Below, piece by piece: positions 38,601-45,183 of a DNA stretch of 64,000 bases. Within the stretch, counting starts at the first letter, position 1. The number at the start of each line of letters is the position of its first letter. Origin of the DNA: Tritrichomonas musculus (lineage: Eukaryota; Parabasalia; Tritrichomonadida; Tritrichomonadidae); assembly GCA_039105265.1 (NCBI GenBank), contig JAPFFF010000005.1:7239501-7303500 (forward strand), written 5' to 3'. The position numbers and the translations under genes were made by a program. The notes under the pieces were generated by a model. It had not been told where the DNA came from and searched no databases. It saw only the letters and a list, made by a program, of their open reading frames with translations.

Positions 38601-40733
38601 GAAGAATATAGAACAAAATATTTGTCAAAAATAAACAAAATTGATAAAAATGTTATTATAACAGGTGATAATCAAAATTATAAAATTGTTGGATGTATCA
38701 TTGAAAAAAATACATTTATTCGAATTTTATTAGAGAAAACACCATCTGATATTGCTTATTTGTCAGATATTGAAGCATTAAATGAAAAAATAAATAGTTT
38801 AGCAGTTAATTCACATACAAATGATGCCGTTATGACAGCTTCTTTAAATGATTTTCCAACAATTGATGAAGTTAATTCAGCATTAGAACAATTGAAAGAA
38901 ACAATGATAGATAAAGAGAATTTGTATACTTCAGATAAAATTATTTTAGATTCAGAAGGATTGATATCTTTTGATACAACTTTAAATGATTCAAATGATG
39001 AAACAATTATGACTTCAAAATCAACATCAAAATTATTAAAAGCTATTAATAGCTATTTAAATAAGAAATTTGTTGATTTTTATGATGCAATTGATGACCA
39101 TGATATTTGGATTTCAGAAGCTGAAGGAAAATATGCATTGAAAAGTGATATACCAGAAATAATTGATAAACAAATTACTTTCAATCAAGAATTAGAATTA
39201 TATTATGATGAAGGTAATGATATTAATACTCTTTCTGTTCTTTATACTAATGCAAGTCAATATTTAGAAAAATGGAAAGAATATGGAATGTTATTTGATG
39301 GATATGATAAAACTGATGAAAATATTAAATACAAAGGAATATTCACTATATCAAGTATTAATAATAATGATTATATTTTAAATAATGGCGTTCAAAATAT
39401 AGCATTAACATTAGAAATGAGTTCAAGTTGTGGAGTTGTTTATGATTTTGATAACCAACATAGAATCAATGTAATAAGTTGTTATATTGCAAATGAAGAT
39501 TATGATGAAACGAACAAAAACTGTGTTGTTAATCTTGCATTTCTCCAAGATAAATATGCATTGAAAAGTGATATTCCACTTGTTGTTCAATCTGATGAAA
39601 CTGAATGTGATGCAACAGCAGCTGTTCCATCATTAGATTATGTTGTAAATACATATCAGACAATATTTGAAAGTAATCTAATTGATAAAAAAGCTAATTT
39701 ACTTGAAAAACAACTAACAGCTATTGATAACAAATTCTCAAATTATGCATTGAAAAGTGAAACAGATACAAAATTAACTCAATTGGATAATTATTATGAT
39801 AGTCTTGTTGAACAATTGGATTCAACTTATTATGATAAGGTAGATTGTGATGAAAAATTTGCATTGAAGTCAAACGTTATAACAGAAGAACAACTAATAA
39901 AAAAATGTGCAATTGATTGTGGTCCATTTACGGAGGGTGCTGATATATCAATTCATTATCTAAAAATTATAAATAACGCAATTAAACTGGAATACATAGT
40001 TGGTAATTATGCAGAAAGAAATGAAATTAGAATATTTTTCTATGATACAACTGGAAATCCTCATAACATAGTTATATTATTATATCAAAGAACTATATAT
40101 TTTGATAATTTCCAATATTCAGCGTATTATGAAGAAATTCTTGATTTATCATCAGGAAGACCACTTACATATAGTGTCCCAATGGCTGGATATAATTGGA
40201 CAACTACTCAAGAATTATTAGATGCTAGACAAATATATTCAAGACAAATCATGGTACCAGCATATTTAGCAAAATTCAAGGCTGCTATTTACGGAACGCA
40301 ATCAAGCACAACAATCACACATTATGCTCCAATTGAAGATTTAATTGATGATTTTGAAATAGGAAAACCAGTATTTATTACAGGAAAAGTTTATAAAAGG
40401 ATTGATAATGAATGGATTGAATCAATAGAAAAAGATTCAACAGATTGTATTTGTTCAGTGAAAACAACTGGTATTTGGAAAGAATTTATTGGAATTTGTG
40501 TTCGAATTGACGAAAGAAATAATTCAATTACTTTTGCAAGTCATGGTGATTATTTGGTTAAAGTTGATGATTCGTCAAGGTTTGAAATTGGTGATGAAAT
40601 TTATATTGATGAAGATAATCAATTCAAAGTTCTTGATGAAAATACTCCAATAACATCAAAAATAAGACGTTTAACAATTGGAATAATTACTTCAAAAATT
40701 AATAATAATATTGTTAGTGTATTCAAAGAGTAA
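32646..40733 (+). CDS. Giant 2,695-residue fibre/spike-like protein
   Basis: An 8.1-kb open frame directly after the penton-like gene; its 5' limit is not settled. A Gly/Ser-rich start is followed by NGNIVCNSISI and helical linkers. Two large homologous modules follow, about 812 residues apart: each has a KLHKSD..YKP beta-rich domain and then AATTLYTD(Y/F)NITSSKIITA, NITTMRSDLN coiled coil and a hydrophobic Gly/Ala/Ser helix. The last 650 residues carry repeated (K/F)YALKSD stalk motifs (DNA near 39130, 39550, 39745, 39860), as in phage and viral tail fibres, and a C-terminal domain with TFASHGDYLVKVDDSS typical of trichomonad Maverick proteins. A host-attachment spike at the vertex is the best inference. 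Confidence 0.75.
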   Translation: MGGGSSGGDSSINGNIVCNSISIDEVARFDKTKQLKARILSDLYCDSNIFMKNPEFDETKEESEENPKYYSINNFTNNMNDYVQYIHDLKEKIEITDNKEVLLNKNIQINSPDEKTMKNCSLDEVSKQLSILKTINGFKDNFERYFEFKSGDCYVKQPLSFIGNYFSETKYWTTNKICSVLSAIIDENYKELNRIYTQRQNYLDRKTIPKETRDIELLADDEDEVPKLFNDFYENDYYLNELITSASEVIQYLGKNSILSEALKSKISKTPMNWMILYSIGYSTWYEKFSLTKIEENKLLFEIPETYQYSRFLIYVFDSELHRIEDDISHVQYIFEISKLDNNSYEFHSNINAIIIETEENNFKVRIESDSFQNEINDLTSRCQMYYTYENDSTFSEYFSQFFDSKFTFQKGFPKYDIKNSNITYETKSFHEKSIRVLQIEFLPELKSKLIEWDSNERLDLFKITFRKNFFIDVDGNILKEFVLYMENKALRNPYLMKTDNGVVVSYDQKMNIDDVPNISLDKSFKIDLLDLYLRGELSIQYLLSEDSVVSKYPTIKCDIIEADNALKLHKSDNLYLYKPDIITEDNEYYKMVFKIPSDYDLPDFFNFEFKEFCFQNKWYLRWNSIENQWEGYNCLGKLTGNIISKLQKNNSKQNSDGAHGSFILMKDCESNRNLIPNNDKGIFMDFIENSSIKTKIWFSNKKDESEDGDLYDIKWEFDKKLNGESCEGYDLLNCYFSFGNLSSGKFNYLNLAKVELIITLNGSQTSNTLTFTPNGYRRTTKNDRAYIELRPQYDCIEQVAFTRYDSKIEKGNKNIELYLKKNLVQPIEELDWDSNTNPFQYIIQNQFYEISPRPDAATTLYTDYNITSSKIITADNITTMRSDLNMVSNNVDVMTFDMDKVKKDVDILNYEMAIQQAKTQYIESSLNSMMIRSKINLAFSIPSMILGAASLCMSPTVMDFGQRLIDRIFHVDVSSEAEMSDQFTADTNDEFTDTNDGTIWLKNGINTGETVWRPGRPNPSDPFTDDSDVSTFSVRSGPVKLTKDEYTIEDAGYFVRGISQKQYSNYMNDLKTYCTYSEDLKNENSIMANIIQINKNILKYFPNLQNIDEFWTNNYSENTLTNNLTPLIEWCNSNNNMFLDESKFLGNWDNPNQAISSVYTVIELIEEARNSLKLPFKMLAYQILENTNDFVKNSEIDSIISNKITEIQPSSESNFTIQSGFPNIEITNDKVKPLTRALNGIECNLLKITIDPTRFLSENLDIFKIILRKDVIFDSKGRYIKEFKIYSANRKIHCPIVIFDEENKCCIIEDEKTIQTRSVGNEEIEENEFYIAFDKKISIVPYELWLKGDLSIMNLFKQTALVSNQPVIKCDIIEAENALKLHKSDVHYFYKPSIISEDDDYYKMIFEIPSTYSIPLNLTFSFKEYCFGNQWSLTWDGTKWNGNNIQARMVGKVVNKLNRTKMSESSRPANSVFVMIKKTPANEKLIPKSESLPESLIHGLFQNTSKKFELIKKDGTKIEPKSLYWFLDASEIIKDERYPDYSIGKLNIICDDYSNNNFKIEEIDEIHLYIETPGYPQFTVAYTFKANGVFVNSVNKKGHFGLIPLKDTIESLELHLEDSLINENNRNIELYLRKDFTNPIEEINWDSKTNAFKYIIDQQFYDVSPNPNAATTLYTDFNITSSKIITADNITTMRSDLNVLTNNFDVVSYDVQAISNKVDVLNSEMVAINLKTSSLEYDEENTRMISYVALAFGIAGTVGSAISIGMQINPNCIKFPTKTLSNTTKSGGILQRIGTKLESFGKNFKTWWRSIFKNGPYEIELEEIMLARGNQKVDLTPLIEWCEKEYEPLPDETMEDDFDDPEKAVLSIRATEELCNQFRDSLKKPFKLLASKIEEIDNNDYIKKSDLIRSDTIDIITHYQDEQAAVLFQAEDELINGICVFKLFTSEGQKQLYFKIEEGEIIEYKGVDTTTTIDDITIEGKEKSEEYRTKYLSKINKIDKNVIITGDNQNYKIVGCIIEKNTFIRILLEKTPSDIAYLSDIEALNEKINSLAVNSHTNDAVMTASLNDFPTIDEVNSALEQLKETMIDKENLYTSDKIILDSEGLISFDTTLNDSNDETIMTSKSTSKLLKAINSYLNKKFVDFYDAIDDHDIWISEAEGKYALKSDIPEIIDKQITFNQELELYYDEGNDINTLSVLYTNASQYLEKWKEYGMLFDGYDKTDENIKYKGIFTISSINNNDYILNNGVQNIALTLEMSSSCGVVYDFDNQHRINVISCYIANEDYDETNKNCVVNLAFLQDKYALKSDIPLVVQSDETECDATAAVPSLDYVVNTYQTIFESNLIDKKANLLEKQLTAIDNKFSNYALKSETDTKLTQLDNYYDSLVEQLDSTYYDKVDCDEKFALKSNVITEEQLIKKCAIDCGPFTEGADISIHYLKIINNAIKLEYIVGNYAERNEIRIFFYDTTGNPHNIVILLYQRTIYFDNFQYSAYYEEILDLSSGRPLTYSVPMAGYNWTTTQELLDARQIYSRQIMVPAYLAKFKAAIYGTQSSTTITHYAPIEDLIDDFEIGKPVFITGKVYKRIDNEWIESIEKDSTDCICSVKTTGIWKEFIGICVRIDERNNSITFASHGDYLVKVDDSSRFEIGDEIYIDEDNQFKVLDENTPITSKIRRLTIGIITSKINNNIVSVFKE

Positions 40734-40740
40734 AAATAAA

Positions 40741-40890
40741 CTATTTATTTTGATTATCTTCTTTGAATTTTCTTAGTTCTTCCAATTCATTTTTCTTTCG
40801 AATTCTATATTCGCGTTGTTGTTTTCTTCTAGCTTCTTTTCTTTCGTCATCATTTTGATATATATTTTTGCGACCTCTTTTTGAAGACAT
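40741..40890 (-). CDS. 49-residue bZIP-like basic protein
   Basis: ATG complementary to 40888-40890, stop at 40741-40743. The protein starts MSSKRGRKNIYQND, then has a dense basic helix (ERKEARRKQQREYRIRKKN) running into a short leucine/glutamate helix (LEELRKFK). The layout resembles a bZIP basic region with a truncated zipper, so DNA binding is plausible. A packaging or condensing role is equally possible. It is convergent with the spike gene, and the leader is T-run type without an Inr-like box. Confidence 0.55.
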   Translation of the reverse strand: MSSKRGRKNIYQNDDERKEARRKQQREYRIRKKNELEELRKFKEDNQNK

Positions 40891-40921
40891 TTTTTGTAAA
40901 AATAAAAAAATTTATATTTTT

Positions 40922-41374
40922 TTAAATGAAAGCATCATCATCAAGGTCATCTTGTTTGAATTCAATTTGAACTTGTTTTCTTATTTTTTCATTATTCTTT
41001 TTATTTGTAGATTCAGTTAAATATGATGGATAATAATAATTATCTTTATAATTCATTTGAATAAAATCAATACATAAAACGTACATCACTCCATTTTTCT
41101 TAGATAATGTTCTTTTCTTATTTTCTTTGAAACTAACAATTATTTCATTTCCAAATAATTCTTTAATTTGATTATAATTCAGATATTTATTAGTTGTACC
41201 AGTTAATTGAATAAATAACGGTTTCATACATAATCCGTCAAAATTATTATGAAAAACATCATCTCCTTCAAAATAACAAACACATTGACTAAAATCTTTA
41301 CAACTTAATTTTTCTTTTAAGAAATCAATTAATTTGTTAGTTGAATAGAAATTTGTTTTTGTTTCTGTTTCCAT
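40922..41374 (-). CDS. 150-residue protein, unknown function
   Basis: Starts at the ATG complementary to 41372-41374 (METETKTNFYSTNKLIDFL). It is mixed alpha/beta with a Cys-containing segment (CKDFSQCVCYFEGDD, about 24-38), a beta-rich middle (MYVLCIDFIQMNYKD) and a charged tail ending DDDAFI. It may be the second gene of a minus-strand group with 41414-41938; a T-run leader with TATCACTC lies before it. No family is recognised. Confidence 0.6.
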   Translation of the reverse strand: METETKTNFYSTNKLIDFLKEKLSCKDFSQCVCYFEGDDVFHNNFDGLCMKPLFIQLTGTTNKYLNYNQIKELFGNEIIVSFKENKKRTLSKKNGVMYVLCIDFIQMNYKDNYYYPSYLTESTNKKNNEKIRKQVQIEFKQDDLDDDAFI

Positions 41375-41413
41375 TGGATATTTTTTAGAGTGATAAAAAA
41401 ATTAAAAAATTTT

Positions 41414-41938
41414 TTAAACAACACAATATTTGAGACAAAGATGATAAACGTTAACCAATTCATTCCATTCTTTATTATAAACATTTTTGAAATCCATAAC
41501 AACTTCACCATTTTCTTTAATTATTTTAATTGCATCAATTTTTCTGATAGGATTTGTTTTAGCAGAACAACATCCAAGGTCTTCATCTGGAAATACAATA
41601 ACATCTTCACATTTTAACATATTTTTAATAATTTCTTGTAAAGAATTGAGAGAAACGATAATACATTTCTTTGAAATTAAATTAGTTATCAAAGTTTTAT
41701 CGTTTTCTAACAAAATTTGAGCATAAGTTTCTAATATTAAATTTCTAACATCTTTGAATTTTTCTTCTTTTTCTTCATTTAATTCAACGTCTCTAGTTAT
41801 CACAATTTCTTCTTTTCCATCATCACGTTTATTAATTATAATATTATTAGTCAAATTATTAGTAGATTGACTTGCTGCTGATGGTTCTAAAGAAATATTT
41901 GCATTGATACCAGTAGTATTATTTCTTTTCTTAATCAT
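41414..41938 (-). CDS. 174-residue protein, unknown function
   Basis: The last gene before the right terminal region. The N-terminal 60 residues are Asn/Ser/Thr-rich and likely disordered. Then comes an acidic/helical region (VELNEEKEEKFKDVRNLILE, about 63-85) and a compact alpha/beta domain (ISKKCIIVSLNSLQEI; VIVFPDEDLGCC; GEVVMDFKNVYN). The leader ATTTTTTATTGAATATTAAAA is the virion-class type. A domain of this kind near the end could be a terminal-region regulator, but no family is recognised. Confidence 0.6.
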   Translation of the reverse strand: MIKKRNNTTGINANISLEPSAASQSTNNLTNNIIINKRDDGKEEIVITRDVELNEEKEEKFKDVRNLILETYAQILLENDKTLITNLISKKCIIVSLNSLQEIIKNMLKCEDVIVFPDEDLGCCSAKTNPIRKIDAIKIIKENGEVVMDFKNVYNKEWNELVNVYHLCLKYCVV

Positions 41939-41949
41939 TTTTTATTTTA

Positions 41950-42470
41950 ATATTCAATAAAAAATATCAATTTAAAAAAAGAATTGCTTAATTTTCACCT
42001 ATATAGCGGTTTTCAGGACAATTGGTTTTGAGAATTTGATAAAAATAGGTCAAATGACCCACTTTTTAAGTAAAAATACGAATTTTGAAGGTCATTTAGT
42101 ACTTTATATAGCGGTTTTCAGGACGAGTATAAATTAGGAGGTCAAATGGTTCACTTTTTCTTAAAAATGGTCAATTTTTGAAGGTCAATTAATCCACTTT
42201 CTTGAAATAAAAGGTCTTAAAAGGTCAAATTTTTCAAAGAAAATCGACCAAAAAGGTCAAATTCATGTTCAAATTATTAAAAGAAATCTATCAAAAAGTT
42301 CTCCAAATGGTCAAATTTTTCAAAAAAATGGTCATTTGGTCTTGTTTTTATTGAAAAAGTGGTCTTTTAGAACGAAAAATGAACGAAAAGTGGTCAAATT
42401 GTCATGAAAAGTGGTCGTTTAGAGCACTTTTCAGGACAATTTATTAACTACTTCAATAAAAAAACTAGGA
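41950..42470. repeat. Right terminal region with direct repeats (likely terminal repeat)
   Basis: About 500 bp without a gene. The 19-bp ATATAGCGGTTTTCAGGAC occurs at 42001-42019 and 42106-42124, and TTTTCAGGACAATT occurs at 42010-42023 and again at 42428-42441. Between them are many AAAAGGTCAAAT/AATGGTCAAAT segments. In a Maverick the terminal inverted repeat would be here; the matching left copy is outside the window, so the inverted relationship cannot be checked. The repeats may be polymerase-priming or packaging signals. Confidence 0.6.
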
Positions 42471-42587
42471 AGTGGATTCAATAAGATGGAAGTGGATTCT
42501 GAGAAGCTTTCAAAAAAAAATAAAATTATATCAAAATGAAATAAAATCTTTTGAAATATCTCAAAGTATTGAAATTACTTCCTAGTT
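42463..42587. repeat. 11-bp inverted repeat at the presumed element/host border
   Basis: AACTAGGAAGT (42463-42473) and its exact complement ACTTCCTAGTT (42577-42587) face each other across 103 bp, and GAAGTGGATTC is repeated directly just inside the left arm. The right arm sits in a larger imperfect palindrome (ATTGAAAT...ATTTCAAT). This may mark the element's border or an unrelated host repeat. The exact junction and target duplication cannot be assigned. Confidence 0.4.
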
Positions 42588-42739
42588 ATTTCAATGCATT
42601 TTTTTGAATGAACTCATAGAAATTTTCTATGTGTTGTTTGAAATTTTAGATGGTTGGCCGTGTAACTTTATTTTTTTTCGTTTGATCATCCAACAAATTG
42701 CCAGACTTCTTTTTTTGTGACTGGAATTTCCCCTTATAA

Positions 42740-42988
42740 TCTCCAAAAAGTTTTGTCAGACCAACAAATGAACATGATATTTGGCAGCAAGATAGAGGAA
42801 TTTCAATAAACCCTCAGATAATAACTTCCAATGATTTTTACCTAGTACCTATTGAAGATATTAATTATATTCCTCAATATAAGTGTAAAACAATAGAAGA
42901 GTATTTGACTAATGAACGCGGTGTTGTTTTTCAAGAATTTCCACCAATTTATACAGAACTACTTCCTGGCATTATAATTAGAGAGTAA
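42740..42988 (+). pseudogene. 3' fragment of a host gene
   Basis: An 82-codon frame ending in TAA at 42986-42988 that reads like real protein: SPKSFVRPTNEHDIWQ at the left, DFYLVPIEDINYIPQY in the middle and FPPIYTELLPGIIIRE at the end. It has no ATG and a stop codon lies directly upstream, so only the C-terminal part of a gene remains. It is just right of the presumed element border, so insertion of the element into or near this gene is one explanation; independent decay is another. I do not recognise the family. Confidence 0.5.
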
Positions 42989-43540
42989 AACATCTTTCCT
43001 ATTATTTATTATTATATATCTGCTTTTATATATATATATATATTGTTTTCATGATTATAATCCTTATTAATGTTTAATTTCAATCAAATATCATTGAAAT
43101 TAAAAAATGATTTTTTTTTTTTATTTAAAATAATAATAATTATATTTTACAATATAAATATATTCAAATCAATGAAATATATCTTTTTTTTAATAAGATA
43201 AAATAGTTTTTGTAACAAATATTTGAATACTTTATTCTCTCAATTTCACTACCTAGATAATTGAGAGACTCACTTGTTTTTATACATACGTTATTTGATT
43301 TTTTTTTTTTATGTTTAAAACTTTATCCTATATATAATAAGAGTTCATTTTGAACATAGGCTTAAAAAAATCAGAATAATATCAGTATATCAAATCTATC
43401 ATTAAAAAAATCCTATCTCTAATATATAAAGAGTTTTTATTCAAAAATGATTAAAATATAATATTTTTTAACTTTTTGAGAGCGAAAAGGTGGATGAAAA
43501 AAAATCACTTCATATCTTTGATTTGATATTCTCTATTTAC
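42989..43540. other. AT-rich spacer, no gene
   Basis: Long A/T runs and TATATA tracts (for example at 43027-43045), no supportable frame. It leads into the satellite. Two GTTTTTATT-like and CTATATATAATAAGAG segments near 43325-43440 (ATCCTATATATAATAAGAGTT and ATCCTATCTCTAATATATAA, given in part) form a weak direct repeat. Confidence 0.5.
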
Positions 43541-44605
43541 CAATTTAGCCTTCCACCTGCGGCTATCGCTTCACAGCTGCAGGTGGAGGTAAAGAAATAA
43601 GGAAACCAAGTTTCCACCTGCGGCTGAGCTGCGACAGCTGCAGGTGGAAAATCACTATTTACCAATTTAGCCTTCCACCTGCGGCTATCGCTTCTCAGCT
43701 GCAGGTGGAAGTAAATAAATAAGGAAACCAATCTTCCACCTGCGGCTGAGCTGAGACAGTTACAGGTGGAAAATTACTATTTACCAATTTAGCCTTCCAC
43801 CTGCGGCTATCGCTTCTCAGCTGCAGGTGGAAGTAAATAAATAAGGAAACCAATCTTCCACCTGCGGCTGAGCTGCGACAGCTGCAGGTGGAAAATCACT
43901 ATTTACCAATTTAGCCTTCCACCTGCGGCTATCGCTTCTCAGCTGCAGGTGGAAGTAAATAAATAAGGAAACCAATCTTCCACCTGCGGCTGAGCTGCGA
44001 CAGCTGCAGGTGGAAAATTACTATTTACCAATTTAGCCTTCCACCTGCGGCTATCGCTTCTCAGCTGCAGGTGGAAGTAAATAAATAAGGAAACCAATCT
44101 TCCACCTGCGGCTGAGCTGCGACAGCTGCAGGTGGAAAATTACTATTTACCAATTTAGCCTTCCACCTGCGGCTATCGCTTCTCAGCTGCAGGTGGAAGT
44201 AAATAAATAAGGAAACCAATCTTCCACCTGCGGCTGAGCTGCGACAGCTGCAGGTGGAAAATCACTATTTACCAATTTAGCCTTCCACCTGCGGCTATCG
44301 CTTCTCAGCTGCAGGTGGAAGTAAATAAATAAGGAAACCAATCTTCCACCTGCGGCTGAGCTGAGACAGTTACAGGTGGAAAATCACTATTTACCAATTT
44401 AGCCTTCCACCTGCGGCTATCGCTTCTCAGCTGCAGGTGGAAGTAAATAAATAAGGAAACCAAGTTTCCACCTACGGCTGAGCTGCGATAGCTAAAGGTG
44501 GAAGTAATTACTTAAATGTACCATTTCAAACTTCCACCTGCAGCTATCGCAACTTAGTTGCAGTTGGAACTAATTACGCGAATTAAACTTCCACCTGCAA
44601 CTAAA
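43541..44605. repeat. GC-rich 122-bp satellite built from hairpin units
   Basis: About eight head-to-tail copies of a 122-bp unit (starts near 43541, 43663, 43785, 43907, 44029, 44151, 44273, 44395) and a decayed tail to about 44,605. Each unit holds two half-units, both beginning TTCCACCTGCGGCT and ending AGCTGCAGGTGGAA, so each half can fold into a hairpin with a 10-bp stem. The halves differ in the loop (ATCGCTTCTC against GAGCTGCGAC) and are joined by AAGTAAATAAATAAGGAAACC or AAATCACTATTTACC. Copies are nearly identical, with only scattered substitutions. The array is far richer in G+C than anything around it and encodes no convincing protein. Confidence 0.9.
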
Positions 44606-45183
44606 AGTTTTAAATATTTTTTTATTTATATTATTTTTCTTTTAGTTTTTATTTGTTCAAAATATTTTTTTTTTTTTTTACATTATTTAACATAGGACAC
44701 TTTTTGAGCGAAGCTCAAAAAGTGGCCATTCTTGTTAGGAAAAATATCATCAAATGATTTTTAAGATTATATTTATATATTTATATTATAGATATATAAA
44801 TAGAATAATATAATATAAATAAATCATAGAAAGATAGATATAATCTTATTATAATAAAAAAAATAATTTATGAAAAAGTTTAAAAATATTTTTTCTATTT
44901 GAGAATATTTGAAAGATCAATTCAATATATAATTTTTGGTTTTTTTTATTTTGATAATATTTATTGATGCATATAATATTTAACATGTAACAATATTTAA
45001 ATAATATATAGTTATAAATAAAATAATAAATAGAGATAAATATATAAAAATAAATGTTTACTGAATAAAATAAATTTAAATTAATTTAATCTATTATTAA
45101 AAATTGTTCATATATTTCAACTTTTTCTGAAATAATTATTTTCTTTACTTATATGACAAAAAATTAATTTGGCATAAAAGCAA
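44606..45183. other. AT-rich spacer before the glycine-rich protein gene
   Basis: No gene seen. It is mostly A/T with TATATA tracts and holds the perfect hairpin at 44698-44724. The last 60 bp form the upstream region of the gene at 45184, without a clear TCACTTCA box; TGACAAAAAATTAATTTGGC lies 20-40 bp before the ATG. Confidence 0.5.
44698..44724. repeat. Perfect 12-bp-stem hairpin with GAA loop
   Basis: CACTTTTTGAGC, then GAA, then GCTCAAAAAGTG. A perfect inverted repeat of this size with a 3-nt loop in otherwise featureless AT-rich DNA could be a terminator-like stem, the tip of a transposable element end, or a protein-binding palindrome. It lies about 95 bp past the satellite tail and 460 bp upstream of the next gene. 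Confidence 0.7.

Larger units (their letters stand above)
1..42470. mobile_element. Large Maverick/Polinton element (left end outside window)
   Basis: The defining Maverick/Polinton set is present: protein-primed family B DNA polymerase (2739-6353), retroviral-type integrase (10315-11658), FtsK/HerA-type packaging ATPase (26349-27182), double jelly-roll-type major capsid proteins (28142-31904) and a penton-like protein (31941-32546). The left terminal repeat is not in the window. The right boundary is placed near 42,470, where coding density stops and a repeat-rich terminal region ends, and is uncertain by about 150 bp. At over 42 kb it is well above the usual 15-25 kb for the family, mainly because of a 10.6-kb and an 8.1-kb gene. 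Most long frames are open, so it looks nearly whole and young, with one clearly degraded stretch and perhaps one or two further breaks. No adenain-type protease gene was recognised in the visible part. Confidence 0.93.

Noticed and set aside
43537-43731. Frame through the satellite
   Set aside because: It is produced by the GC-rich repeat; no start context and no conservation of reading frame across units beyond the repeat itself.
43541-44605. Satellite as a CRISPR-like array
   Set aside because: Units are contiguous near-identical copies with no variable spacers, and the DNA is eukaryotic.
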